DNA from: Peptococcaceae bacterium UBA7185
GTDB lineage: Bacteria > Bacillota > Peptococcia > Peptococcales > Peptococcaceae
DNA: 9,147 bases
Assembly (NCBI GenBank): GCA_002491065.1
Contig: DKVF01000046.1
Span: forward strand, 1-9,147
Direction of reading: 5' to 3'
Made by a program: the position numbers and the translations under genes. The notes under the pieces were generated by a model that was not told the origin of the DNA, did not search any database, and worked only from the letters and a program-made list of their open reading frames with translations. Positions within the stretch are counted from its first letter, which is position 1. Each line of letters begins with the position of its first letter. Positions 1-6,493 of the stretch are shown piece by piece.

Positions 1-132
1 TCTGGTTTTTTTACCTTTGTGTTTCTCATCTGGTTTTGTTCGCTTTTCAACTGTTTAATTTTCAATGAACTTCGCCCGATACTTTTCTCATCGGCGCTCG
101 CTCTCTTCCTATCGAGCGTGTCTCGCGACAGC
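1..132 (-). promoter_or_regulatory. Probable rRNA operon leader (5' external transcribed region before 16S rRNA)
   Basis: This is the non-coding stretch downstream of two strong tandem promoters on the minus strand. It contains a boxA-like element at about 51-72 (minus-strand core TGAAAATTAAACAG, preceded by GTTCAT), which resembles the TTGAAAACTAAACA element in Firmicute rRNA leaders that loads the antitermination complex. Near the predicted 5' end is a small hairpin with a GCGA tetraloop (119-130, TGTC/GACA stem). Two more inverted repeats follow (95-100 with 113-118; 73-80 with 90-96). A short direct repeat, TCTGGTTTT, occurs at 1-9 and 29-37 on the plus strand. No ORF here looks real. The 16S gene itself lies outside the window, so its presence is inferred from promoter and leader architecture. 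Confidence 0.72.
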
Positions 133-138
133 TTTTAT

Positions 139-167
139 ATATTACCACGTCTTCAACTTCTTGTCAA
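139..167 (-). promoter_or_regulatory. rRNA-type promoter P2 (proximal)
   Basis: On the minus strand the -35 box TTGACA (162-167) is a perfect consensus. It is followed by a 17-nt spacer and the -10 box TAATAT (139-144). Transcription should start near 132. An A-rich tract just upstream (about 170-200) could act as an UP element. The promoter shares the GTGTTGACA block with the distal promoter P1. Strength, tandem arrangement and the downstream boxA-like leader all point to stable RNA transcription. Confidence 0.85.
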
Positions 168-232
168 CACCTTTTTTTATTTATTTCTCTTTTTCTTTTC
201 TCGTGTTGACCGTCCCGCTGACGACTTTTCAT

Positions 233-261
233 ATTCTATCACTCCCATTTCTTTTTGTCAA
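233..261 (-). promoter_or_regulatory. rRNA-type promoter P1 (distal)
   Basis: On the minus strand the -35 box TTGACA (256-261) is a perfect consensus, with a 17-nt spacer and the -10 box TAGAAT (233-238). An A-rich stretch upstream (about 264-290) could be an UP element. The promoter lies between the terminator of the smpB transcript and promoter P2. Predicted initiation is near 225-227. Confidence 0.83.
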
Positions 262-297
262 CACATTCTTTTCAAATTTTTTCTTTTTTGATTCTGC

Positions 298-342
298 TAA
301 AACAAAAAGGAAGCAAACCACGAAAGCATTTGTTTCCTTTTT
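298..342 (-). terminator. Rho-independent terminator after the rnr-smpB-small ORF unit
   Basis: A 14-nt stem (304-317 with 329-342) encloses an 11-nt loop. On the minus strand it is followed by TTTTTGTTTTAG. One position is an A-C mismatch in the minus-strand transcript and a G-U pair in the plus-strand transcript; the plus side also ends in a T-run, so it could work in both directions. It separates the rnr/smpB transcript from the stable-RNA promoters downstream. Confidence 0.82.
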
Positions 343-352
343 ACATATTCTA

Positions 353-493
353 TCACTGTTTTCTCCATCGCTCCAGATTTCCGGCTACTGCTGCCAGCGC
401 CCCCAACAAAGCAGCAGCCAGACCAACCAACATAAAATGATGCTGAACGTCCTTTTTCTTTTGTGCCATATAAATCTGACGAATCTCTTTCAT
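353..493 (-). CDS. Small hypothetical single-span membrane protein (46 aa)
   Basis: This is a short ORF that I cannot assign to a named family. It starts with ATG at 493 and ends with TGA at 353-355. An AGGAG ribosome binding site lies at 506-510, 12 nt before the start and just after the smpB stop codon. The product begins with a charged, basic stretch (MKEIRQIYMAQKKKDVQHH), then a hydrophobic, Ala/Leu/Gly-rich segment at about residues 20-41 that could span the membrane, and ends with the polar tail NLERWRKQ. The 27-bp gap after smpB and the terminator right after its stop place it as the last gene of the rnr-smpB operon. A 68-codon ORF overlaps it in another frame (297-503) but is less protein-like and has no better start. 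The function is unknown; a role linked to translation quality control would be guesswork from position. Confidence 0.6.
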   Translation of the reverse strand: MKEIRQIYMAQKKKDVQHHFMLVGLAAALLGALAAVAGNLERWRKQ

Positions 494-520
494 CTTTTTT
501 CACAACTCCTCGCCTTTATC

Positions 521-976
521 TTAAATTGCTCTGGAACGTTCTTTCATCGCCTTTTCAATTTCCCGTTTTGCACTTTTTTCTGCTGCAGCCCCTCTCTTAT
601 CATAAAGCTTTTTCCCTTTTGCCAGTGCCAATTCTATTTTTATCTTATCTTTTTTGAAATACGCCTTCAATGGCACCAAAGTAAGTCCCTGTTCCTTCGT
701 TTTTCCTAGTAAACGCATAATTTCTTTTTTGTGCATCAATAATTTTCGCGGACGCATCGGCTCCACATTAAAAATATTGCCGTGCTCATAAGGACTGATA
801 TGCATTCCATACAAGTACAACTCGCCATTTTCAATCACAGCAAAACTATCCTTTAAATTGGCACGTCCCGCCCGCATAGATTTTACCTCTGTGCCTTTCA
901 ATTCGATGCCCGCTTCAAAACATTCTTCGATTAAATAATCATGTCTTGCCTTTCTATTTTCTGCAATTACTTTCAT
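521..976 (-). CDS. smpB: SsrA-binding protein SmpB
   Basis: SmpB binds tmRNA (SsrA) and delivers it to stalled ribosomes in trans-translation, so that non-stop mRNA is released and the unfinished peptide is tagged for proteolysis. At 151 residues the protein is full length for the family. Family features seen are the N-terminal AENRKARHDYLIEECFEAGI, the GTEVKSMRAG block (28-37), the SPYEHGN stretch (61-67), RPRKLLMHKKEI (75-86) and the basic KGKKLYDKR motif (120-128) leading into the Lys/Arg-rich C-terminal tail that enters the ribosomal mRNA channel. The ATG at 976 has a GAGGTGG-type ribosome binding site just upstream. The gene overlaps the end of rnr by 23 nt, which implies co-transcription and probably translational coupling. 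No tmRNA gene is visible in this window. Confidence 0.97.
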   Translation of the reverse strand: MKVIAENRKARHDYLIEECFEAGIELKGTEVKSMRAGRANLKDSFAVIENGELYLYGMHISPYEHGNIFNVEPMRPRKLLMHKKEIMRLLGKTKEQGLTLVPLKAYFKKDKIKIELALAKGKKLYDKRGAAAEKSAKREIEKAMKERSRAI

Positions 977-3122
977 GCTCTTTCACCACCTCAAAATCTA
1001 ATTGTCGGTCTTCTATGCTCACCCTTGTTAATCTCACATTTACCTCTTGGCCCAACTGATAAATTTTCCTGCTGTGCTCTCCCAGCAGTGAAAAGCTTTC
1101 AGGTCGAAAATGATAAAAATCATCCACCAGTGTAGAAATATGCACAAGGCCCTCTACTGAATTCTCTAACTGCACAAACATTCCAAAGTTTGTAACGCCG
1201 CTGATCTTTGCCGCAAAAACCTCTCCCACAAAAGGCTTCATGTACTCGGCCTTTTTCAGTTCTACGCTATCTCGTTCGGCATCCTCTGCCACCTTTTCCC
1301 TCAGAGAAGATTGTACGGCATACTGATGCATTTTCTCCTCAAGCTGCTCCAAACGCGTTTGCTCCAGTTGTTCCCCATGGTGCAGCAATTCTTTTATAAC
1401 ACGATGAATCGCCAGATCAGGATACCGCCGAATAGGCGATGTAAAATGGGAATAATACTGCGCTGACAACCCGAAATGTCCCAACGCTTCTGTATCATAC
1501 CGTGCATGCTGCATAGAGCGCAGCAGCACACTGTTTACCAATTGTTCTTCAGGCTTGCCTGCCACTGCTTCCACAATACTCTGATATGCTTTTGGATGAA
1601 TTGCATTTCCAGTACCCTTAATACTATATCCCAATGCCTGTAAAAATTTATTTACATCTGCCACATCCTCCGCCGCAGGTTCCTCATGCACACGATACAA
1701 AAAAGGAACTTCCATCCAAAAATAATGTTCTGCTACAGTTTCATTGGCGCAGAGCATGAATTCTTCTATTATTTTATCGGCAATCCCGTTTTCCCGCCAT
1801 TCAATACGTACCGGCCGCCCTTTTTTGTCCAAAATCACTTTACTTTCCGGTGCATGGAACATCACAGCGCCGCGGTGAATCCGTTTACGCTCTAAGATTC
1901 CCTGCAGTCTCTCCATTTCACGCAGCATTGGCAAAATACGTTCGTACTGAGCACACAAGATTTCATCCTGCTCCACCAAAATTTTTGTAACATTTTTGTA
2001 GGTCATACGATAATCTACATGAATCACCGATTCGAAAATTTCATGGGCCACAACTACGCCTTTGCAGTCTATTTCCATCATACAGGTCAGCGCTAAACGA
2101 TCTTCCCCTGCATTTAAACTGCAAAGACCGTTGGACAATTTCTGCGGCAGCATTGGAATCACTCTGTCTACCAAATAAATACTCGTAGCACGCTCTAACG
2201 CTTCCTTATCCAGCACACTGTCTTCTGTCACATAATGTCCTACATCAGCAATATGCACTCCCAACAAATAATTTCCGTTAGCCAGTCTTTCTACTGACAC
2301 TGCATCATCCAAATCCTTCGCATCGTCTCCATCGATGGTGATCATCGTTACATTTCGCAAATCACGGCGCCCTGCCAAATCCTTCGCCGGTATTGTTTCA
2401 GGAATACGTGCAGCTGCCTCCAACACTTCAACCGGAAAGTCCTGCGGTAAATCGTGTCCAAAAATAATGGACAAAATATCCACACCGGGAGAATCCTTAA
2501 ATCCAATGATTTGGACAATTTTCCCCTCGGCGCTGCGCGTTTTCTGAGGCCAACTGGTGATTTCCACCAATACCTTCATTCCATTGCGTGCCCCATTAAA
2601 ATCCTCTTTTGCTATAAAAATGTCGCTACCGAACCGCTTATCGTCCGGCACAACAAAACCAAAATGCTTGCTGTTTTCAAAAGTTCCTACCACCTGCTGC
2701 ACCTTGCGCTGCAAAATACGGATAACTTCTCCCTCGGCTCGAAATTTCGTGCCAGTACGCACATCAAAACCTGCAGGCCGTTTTATCCGCACAATTACTT
2801 TATCGCCGTTCAGTGCACCGCCTAAATCAGAAGAATGGATATACAAATCCTCCTGATCGCGATTTTCCGTAATCAAAAAACCAAACCCTTTGGGATGACG
2901 GCTGATCACGCCAATTAACAAATTAAACTGAGACGGCAGGCCATAGCGTTTCTTGCGACTCAGTACCAGCATACCTTCATTTTCCAGTTCCTGCAACAAG
3001 CCTTTCAGTTGCACCAAGGATTCCACACTGTCAGCGCCCAACTGCTCTGCCAGTTCGGCTTCACTTAACGGACGTACCGCTTCATTTTCAAGATACGCAA
3101 CAATTCTCTCTTTAGTTAACAT
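954..3122 (-). CDS. rnr: Ribonuclease R (3'-5' exoribonuclease, RNB family)
   Basis: RNase R degrades structured RNA processively from the 3' end and works with tmRNA/SmpB to remove non-stop mRNAs; it also serves rRNA quality control. The product has 722 residues. The N-terminal winged-helix region (about 1-60) is followed by two cold-shock domains (about 64-115 and 143-205). The RNB catalytic domain (about 250-575) carries the acidic metal site TIDGDDAKDLDD (D264, D270, D272, D273) and the FTSPIRRYPDL block (560-570). An S1 domain sits at about 633-713. The Lys-rich tail seen in enterobacterial RNase R is nearly absent. I chose the ATG at 3122 because GGAGGT (3129-3134) lies 6 nt upstream. 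An in-frame TTG at 3143 with its own AAAGGAGG site could give a protein 7 residues longer. The gene is transcribed from a promoter at 3223-3251 and overlaps smpB by 23 nt. Confidence 0.97.
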   Translation of the reverse strand: MLTKERIVAYLENEAVRPLSEAELAEQLGADSVESLVQLKGLLQELENEGMLVLSRKKRYGLPSQFNLLIGVISRHPKGFGFLITENRDQEDLYIHSSDLGGALNGDKVIVRIKRPAGFDVRTGTKFRAEGEVIRILQRKVQQVVGTFENSKHFGFVVPDDKRFGSDIFIAKEDFNGARNGMKVLVEITSWPQKTRSAEGKIVQIIGFKDSPGVDILSIIFGHDLPQDFPVEVLEAAARIPETIPAKDLAGRRDLRNVTMITIDGDDAKDLDDAVSVERLANGNYLLGVHIADVGHYVTEDSVLDKEALERATSIYLVDRVIPMLPQKLSNGLCSLNAGEDRLALTCMMEIDCKGVVVAHEIFESVIHVDYRMTYKNVTKILVEQDEILCAQYERILPMLREMERLQGILERKRIHRGAVMFHAPESKVILDKKGRPVRIEWRENGIADKIIEEFMLCANETVAEHYFWMEVPFLYRVHEEPAAEDVADVNKFLQALGYSIKGTGNAIHPKAYQSIVEAVAGKPEEQLVNSVLLRSMQHARYDTEALGHFGLSAQYYSHFTSPIRRYPDLAIHRVIKELLHHGEQLEQTRLEQLEEKMHQYAVQSSLREKVAEDAERDSVELKKAEYMKPFVGEVFAAKISGVTNFGMFVQLENSVEGLVHISTLVDDFYHFRPESFSLLGEHSRKIYQLGQEVNVRLTRVSIEDRQLDFEVVKEHESNCRK

Positions 3123-3128
3123 TACTTC

Positions 3129-3158
3129 ACCTCCAAAATACAAAGGACACCTCCTTTG
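3129..3158 (-). promoter_or_regulatory. Double Shine-Dalgarno region and hairpin before rnr
   Basis: Two SD sequences precede rnr. GGAGGT at 3129-3134 serves the ATG at 3122. AAAGGAGG (about 3150-3157) lies 6 nt before an in-frame TTG at 3143. The upstream site is inside a short inverted repeat, CAAAGGA...TCCTTTG (3141-3158 on either strand), so a hairpin could hide it. Whether both starts are used cannot be told from sequence. Confidence 0.45.
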
Positions 3159-3222
3159 TTTCTTATATTTTTCGCAGCACAAAGCCACTTCTATTCATTC
3201 ACAATACATTTATGTTGTTTCC

Positions 3223-3251
3223 ATCATACAGGTTTCTTTGTAAAATTGCAA
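3223..3251 (-). promoter_or_regulatory. Putative promoter of rnr-smpB
   Basis: On the minus strand the -35 box is TTGCAA (3246-3251, 4 of 6 matches to TTGACA), with a 17-nt spacer and the -10 box TATGAT (3223-3228, 5 of 6). Predicted initiation near 3216 gives a leader of about 94 nt before the rnr ATG. The -35 overlaps the U-rich tail of the upstream terminator-like hairpin. Confidence 0.55.
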
Positions 3252-3253
3252 CA

Positions 3254-3315
3254 AAAACTAAAACAGGGCGCTTACTCACATCCGCCATAAACGACTTCGC
3301 AGTAACAGCCCTGTT
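3254..3315 (-). terminator. Large imperfect terminator-like hairpin after the histidine kinase
   Basis: Perfect outer arms AACAGGGC/GCCCTGTT (3262-3269 with 3308-3315) enclose a 2x2 internal loop and an inner stem (3272-3276 with 3301-3305), then a loop of about 24 nt with further weak pairing. On the minus strand the outer arm runs into TTAGTTTTTGTT. This fits transcription termination for the kinase operon, but the hairpin is longer than a standard terminator. The rest of the 3123-3404 intergenic region holds the rnr promoter and leader, and nothing else I can support between 3316 and 3404. Confidence 0.6.
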
Positions 3316-3404
3316 CTCAAACAAATCTATTTTACATCAAACTTTTCTCTTTTTTCTAAGAGATAACGCAGTTTTATTCCATAAGTAGTTCCACGCCTGT
3401 TTTC

Positions 3405-4784
3405 TCACAGACTACCCTCTTTCTGTTCTGTTTTCGCGTTTTCTGCCGTTTCATCCCAACCGGGCAACATTACCGTAAAGATAGTCCCTTCATTCAACTT
3501 GCTAGCCACATCAATCCAACCGCCATGAGCTTCCACCAAAGCCTTTGTAATAGCAAGCCCCAAACCACTTCCGCCTTTTTCCCGATCACGAGAACGGTCC
3601 GTGCGATAAAAACGCTCAAAAATTTTATCAATATCTTCAGGCGCGATTCCCATTCCCGTATCCTGTACAGAAAAAATGAAATCATTTTTCTCCTGCCGTG
3701 CTTCAATGGTAATGCGTCCATGTTCCGGCGTATAGCGGAAGGCATTGTTCACCAAATTGAGGATAATCTGTTTCAGACGTTTTGGATCTGCATAACAGTA
3801 CTCTGGAGCATCGTCTAACTGCACCTCTAAAGTCATATTGCGACTTTCTGCCTCTGCTTCCAGAAGCATATCAAGATCCGCAAAATAATCACGAAAATTG
3901 ATCAGCGTCTTGTCCAGCATCGCATATCCCGCTTCTAACTTGCTTAAATCCTGCAACTCGTTCACCAAGCCCTTCAGACGAATCACTTCATCATAGAGCA
4001 CCATTGTTTCTTCTACTTCCAGCGGTTTATTTTTCTCCAGCGCAAATTCCAATTTGCTGGCCAATACAGTCAAAGGCGTCCGCAATTCGTGGCTGGTATC
4101 CGCCACCATCTGTTTGCGCAAGTCATTACTTTTTTGCAGTTCCTGGGCCATCGTGTTAAAGGAACGAGACAAATCCCCTATCTCATCCGTGCTGAAAATA
4201 GGCAGCGGCTCTTCAAAATCCCCCTTTGCCATCCGTTTTGTGGCTTTTGTCAACGCTCTCAACGGATGTACGATTCCTACTGACAACCCAATCCCAATAA
4301 TAATAGCGAACAGACTGGTAAAAAATACCCCTTTTCCCGCTGCTGCAATGGCTGATCTTACAAAGTTTTGTTCAAGCTGCATAAACGTTTCACTGAACAG
4401 CGCCGCCGGATACAAAATACCGATTACATCATTATCTACCCGTAAAATATAGCCTCTGCTGTAAATATCTGATGGTACCTGCTTGCCTACATAACTCATA
4501 TCATAATAATACAAAATTCGCCCGTTTAAATCGCTGAGTACCACTCCAGACTGTTGCAAGTCTGCAAAACGCCCCAGGTTTTCCACTCCGACCCAACTAT
4601 TGCCATTATACGTATAATAGGTTACGAAGGTACGAGCCCATTCATTCAGCATTACCTCATAGGTATCATATAAATATTCGTCAAACGCACTGCTGGTATT
4701 TTCAATACAGAGAATCCCAATCAAAATTCCGGTCATCAGCACCACTGCGACCAGTACAATACTGATTTTACTGGTTAGTCTCAT
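3405..4784 (-). CDS. Membrane sensor histidine kinase, HAMP type, partner of the OmpR-family regulator
   Basis: This transmembrane kinase autophosphorylates on His and passes the phosphate to the adjacent response regulator. Numbering from the ATG at 4784 (459 aa), TM1 is at about 7-27 and an extracytoplasmic sensor region of about 115 residues follows. TM2 is at about 150-172, then a HAMP linker with the FSTDEIGDLSRSFN block. The dimerisation and phosphoacceptor domain has SHELRTPL with His232. The ATPase domain has the N-box around N347, DTGMG (375-379), FERFYRTDRSR and the GGSGLGL glycine box (404-410). The sensor domain contains SGVVLSDLNGRILYYYD, which recalls PAS/Cache folds, but I cannot name its ligand. 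The gene overlaps the regulator gene. A GTG at 4793 (462 aa) is an alternative start; neither has a strong SD, so translational coupling is likely. Confidence 0.93.
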   Translation of the reverse strand: MRLTSKISIVLVAVVLMTGILIGILCIENTSSAFDEYLYDTYEVMLNEWARTFVTYYTYNGNSWVGVENLGRFADLQQSGVVLSDLNGRILYYYDMSYVGKQVPSDIYSRGYILRVDNDVIGILYPAALFSETFMQLEQNFVRSAIAAAGKGVFFTSLFAIIIGIGLSVGIVHPLRALTKATKRMAKGDFEEPLPIFSTDEIGDLSRSFNTMAQELQKSNDLRKQMVADTSHELRTPLTVLASKLEFALEKNKPLEVEETMVLYDEVIRLKGLVNELQDLSKLEAGYAMLDKTLINFRDYFADLDMLLEAEAESRNMTLEVQLDDAPEYCYADPKRLKQIILNLVNNAFRYTPEHGRITIEARQEKNDFIFSVQDTGMGIAPEDIDKIFERFYRTDRSRDREKGGSGLGLAITKALVEAHGGWIDVASKLNEGTIFTVMLPGWDETAENAKTEQKEGSL

Positions 4785-5475
4785 AATGATCACCGAATTT
4801 ATAACCTAGACCATACACAGTTAGTATATAAACAGGTTTTTGCGGATTGGGCTCTATTTTTTTACGCAAATTGCTCACATGGGTATCAATCGCTCGCTCA
4901 TAACCAGCATAGCTTTCTCCCAATGTAGCATTCAGCAATTGCAACCGACTATAAGGACGTCCAATATTTTGACACAAGGTGATCAGAATTGCATATTCGG
5001 AAGGCGTCAAATCTACTATTTTCCCCTGCTGCTTCACTTCCCGACGGCCCAAATCCACCTCCAATGTCCCAAAGGTGAGAATCTCATCTGTCGTACTCTT
5101 TCCTGCGCCAGACTTTGTACGCCGCAGCACAGCCTTGATTCGCGCCTTTAATTCCCGCAGGCTGAAAGGTTTTGTAATATAATCATCTGCACCCAGTTCC
5201 AGCCCCAACAGCTTATCAATCTCTTCGTCCCGTGCTGTCACCATAATAATCGGCACATCCGAATCACGGCGAATATATTTGCATACTTCCAAACCATCCA
5301 TCTTGGGGAGCATTAAATCCAAAATTACCAAATCTGGTTTTTTCTCGTCAAAAATGGCAACGGCCTCTTCTCCGTCTTTTGCCATCAACGTGTCAAAATC
5401 CTCAGCACGTAAAAATTCTGCAACGTTTGCTCTAATATTAGTCTCGTCTTCTACAATTAAAATAACATCTTTCAC
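4768..5475 (-). CDS. OmpR/PhoB-family response regulator
   Basis: This is a DNA-binding transcription regulator controlled by phosphorylation, 235 residues and full length for the family. The receiver domain (about 3-117) has the acidic pocket D10/E11, phosphoacceptor D53 in LVILDLMLPKMDG, T80 and K102 in the TKPF motif. The OmpR-type winged helix (about 131-229) includes LTPSEYAILITL, the recognition-helix region AIDTHVSNLRKKI and the terminal YGLGYKF wing. The start is a GTG at 5475 with GGAGG (5483-5487) 7 nt upstream. Its first bases overlap the upstream lipoprotein stop as GTGA, so the two are almost certainly translated from one mRNA. An ORF extension to 5526 is disfavoured because it ignores this SD. 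Target promoters are unknown. Confidence 0.95.
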   Translation of the reverse strand: MKDVILIVEDETNIRANVAEFLRAEDFDTLMAKDGEEAVAIFDEKKPDLVILDLMLPKMDGLEVCKYIRRDSDVPIIMVTARDEEIDKLLGLELGADDYITKPFSLRELKARIKAVLRRTKSGAGKSTTDEILTFGTLEVDLGRREVKQQGKIVDLTPSEYAILITLCQNIGRPYSRLQLLNATLGESYAGYERAIDTHVSNLRKKIEPNPQKPVYILTVYGLGYKFGDHYETNQ

Positions 5476-6380
5476 GATACTGCCTCCTCTCCTGTTATCG
5501 CAGGGGGTATCACTACAGGACGCCAATACGCTGTAAGCGAATCACTGTGTTCAGAAAAATATGCTTCTCTCTGGTTTTGATACATACTGCTGTAACTGCT
5601 CCACGCCGGCGCAATGTTGTCTTCAAAGATCACACCGCTGGATAATAACGTCTGAGTTGGGTCGTTTTCCCGCTGTCCGGCAAAGGAAGCCGCAGCTGCT
5701 TCACTAAAACTTTCCTGTATCCAGCTTTGCTGTTCTTCCGTCAGCGTATCCCACCAGCTCCGCGTCGTTACCAACGGTTGGATACTGTAAACCGCTCTCA
5801 AATCATATATTTTGGTGTTTTCTAACGCCTTTGTCTCTCCCAGATGCTTGACAACCCCATAGGATTCCCACTGTACTTGTCCATTATCCAGCAGATACAA
5901 ATACCCATCGGGCACAAAGCCCACACCATAAAAATCCTGCGGCAGTGTATCCAATGCTTTTCTGCCTTCTGTACCTAAAATATAACTCTCCACCGCCTGC
6001 AAGCCGCTGAACAGATAAGGCTGTTTATACAGCGCATAAGCAGTTTGCAGTTGTTCCGCGTTGTCCAGCTTTAAACAGGCCATTTCCAAACTGCCCAACT
6101 TCACATACTCCGCAAATTCCTCTGCTTTGCTCCACTCATTCGCAGCATATACTTTAACCACTATCGTATTTTCCGATTTTTCCTGCAGAGTCTGTGCAAA
6201 ATTCTCCAATTGCTGATAGCCAATACTGCCCTGCCGGTAATCCGTAGCCAAACGAATCGCCAACTTCTGTTCGCCTGCCAAAGTTTCCTGCGTTGGCGCC
6301 TTATCCCCGCAGCCAATCACGGTCAGAGACAATACCAAGAAAAACAAACCCAAAACTAATATGTTTCTTTTTTTCATCAT
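5472..6380 (-). CDS. TRAP/DctP-like solute-binding lipoprotein, probably a sensor partner of the two-component system
   Basis: The product (302 aa) has a lipoprotein signal: MMKKRN, a hydrophobic core, and the lipobox VIGC with Cys24 as the predicted lipid site. The rest resembles DctP-family solute-binding proteins of TRAP transporters. Matching features are the first strand and helix (IRLAT...LENFAQTLQEKSENTIVVKVYAANEW), the FAEYVKLGSLEMA segment (89-101), PYLF (121-124), and later QPLVTTRSWWDTLTEEQQSWIQESFSEA (201-228). Between GYLYLLDNG (about 159-167) and TKALENTKIY (about 183-192), family members as I recall them have about 50-65 more residues, including the GLKxR segment whose Arg holds the substrate carboxylate. 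Here it seems absent. No permease genes (dctQ/dctM) adjoin it; a response regulator and kinase follow with a GTGA overlap. A role as periplasmic receptor for the kinase is inferred. The ATG at 6380 is fixed by an upstream in-frame stop, but its SD is weak. Confidence 0.8.
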   Translation of the reverse strand: MMKKRNILVLGLFFLVLSLTVIGCGDKAPTQETLAGEQKLAIRLATDYRQGSIGYQQLENFAQTLQEKSENTIVVKVYAANEWSKAEEFAEYVKLGSLEMACLKLDNAEQLQTAYALYKQPYLFSGLQAVESYILGTEGRKALDTLPQDFYGVGFVPDGYLYLLDNGQVQWESYGVVKHLGETKALENTKIYDLRAVYSIQPLVTTRSWWDTLTEEQQSWIQESFSEAAAASFAGQRENDPTQTLLSSGVIFEDNIAPAWSSYSSMYQNQREAYFSEHSDSLTAYWRPVVIPPAITGEEAVS

Positions 6381-6493
6381 CGCATACCCGTTTCATAAAG
6401 CAACGCTTAAAGTATTTCCTCCGTAATTGCAGTTTTTTTATACAATTACTAAAAAAATACCTTCCTCTGCTCCCATTATCTATTTCAATCACA
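6381..6493 (-). promoter_or_regulatory. Intergenic region between nicotinate phosphoribosyltransferase and the lipoprotein gene
   Basis: These 113 bp contain no convincing terminator or -35/-10 pair. There is an AT-rich patch with an inverted repeat (TAATTG/CAATTA). A GGAGG sequence at 6418-6422 lies too far (37 nt) from the lipoprotein ATG to serve it. That GGAGG sits 14 nt before a TTG that opens an 8-codon reading frame (6377-6403), whose TGA overlaps the lipoprotein ATG as ATGA. This might be a coupling leader, but the spacing is poor. Read-through from the upstream gene is plausible. Confidence 0.3.

Noticed and set aside
206..234. Plus-strand promoter candidate TTGACC with a 17-nt spacer to TCATAT
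   Set aside because: The -10 matches only 3 of 6 positions, no gene follows on the plus strand, and transcription would run straight into the terminator.
297..503. 68-codon minus-strand ORF overlapping the small membrane protein
   Set aside because: It reads through the terminator stem, has a less protein-like composition, and the overlapping 46-codon frame has better start context and a clear membrane segment.
1..520. Possible tmRNA (ssrA) gene beside smpB
   Set aside because: I looked for the tRNA-like ends and a tag-coding frame and found none; the region is explained by promoters, leader, terminator and a small ORF.
65..709. 214-codon plus-strand ORF rich in Phe, Ser and Leu
   Set aside because: It runs antisense through the rRNA-type promoters, the terminator, the small ORF and part of smpB; its composition reflects T-rich DNA and it has no SD or family resemblance.
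4054..4452. 132-codon plus-strand ORF opposite the histidine kinase
   Set aside because: It is fully antisense to the conserved kinase coding sequence, with no SD or recognisable domain.
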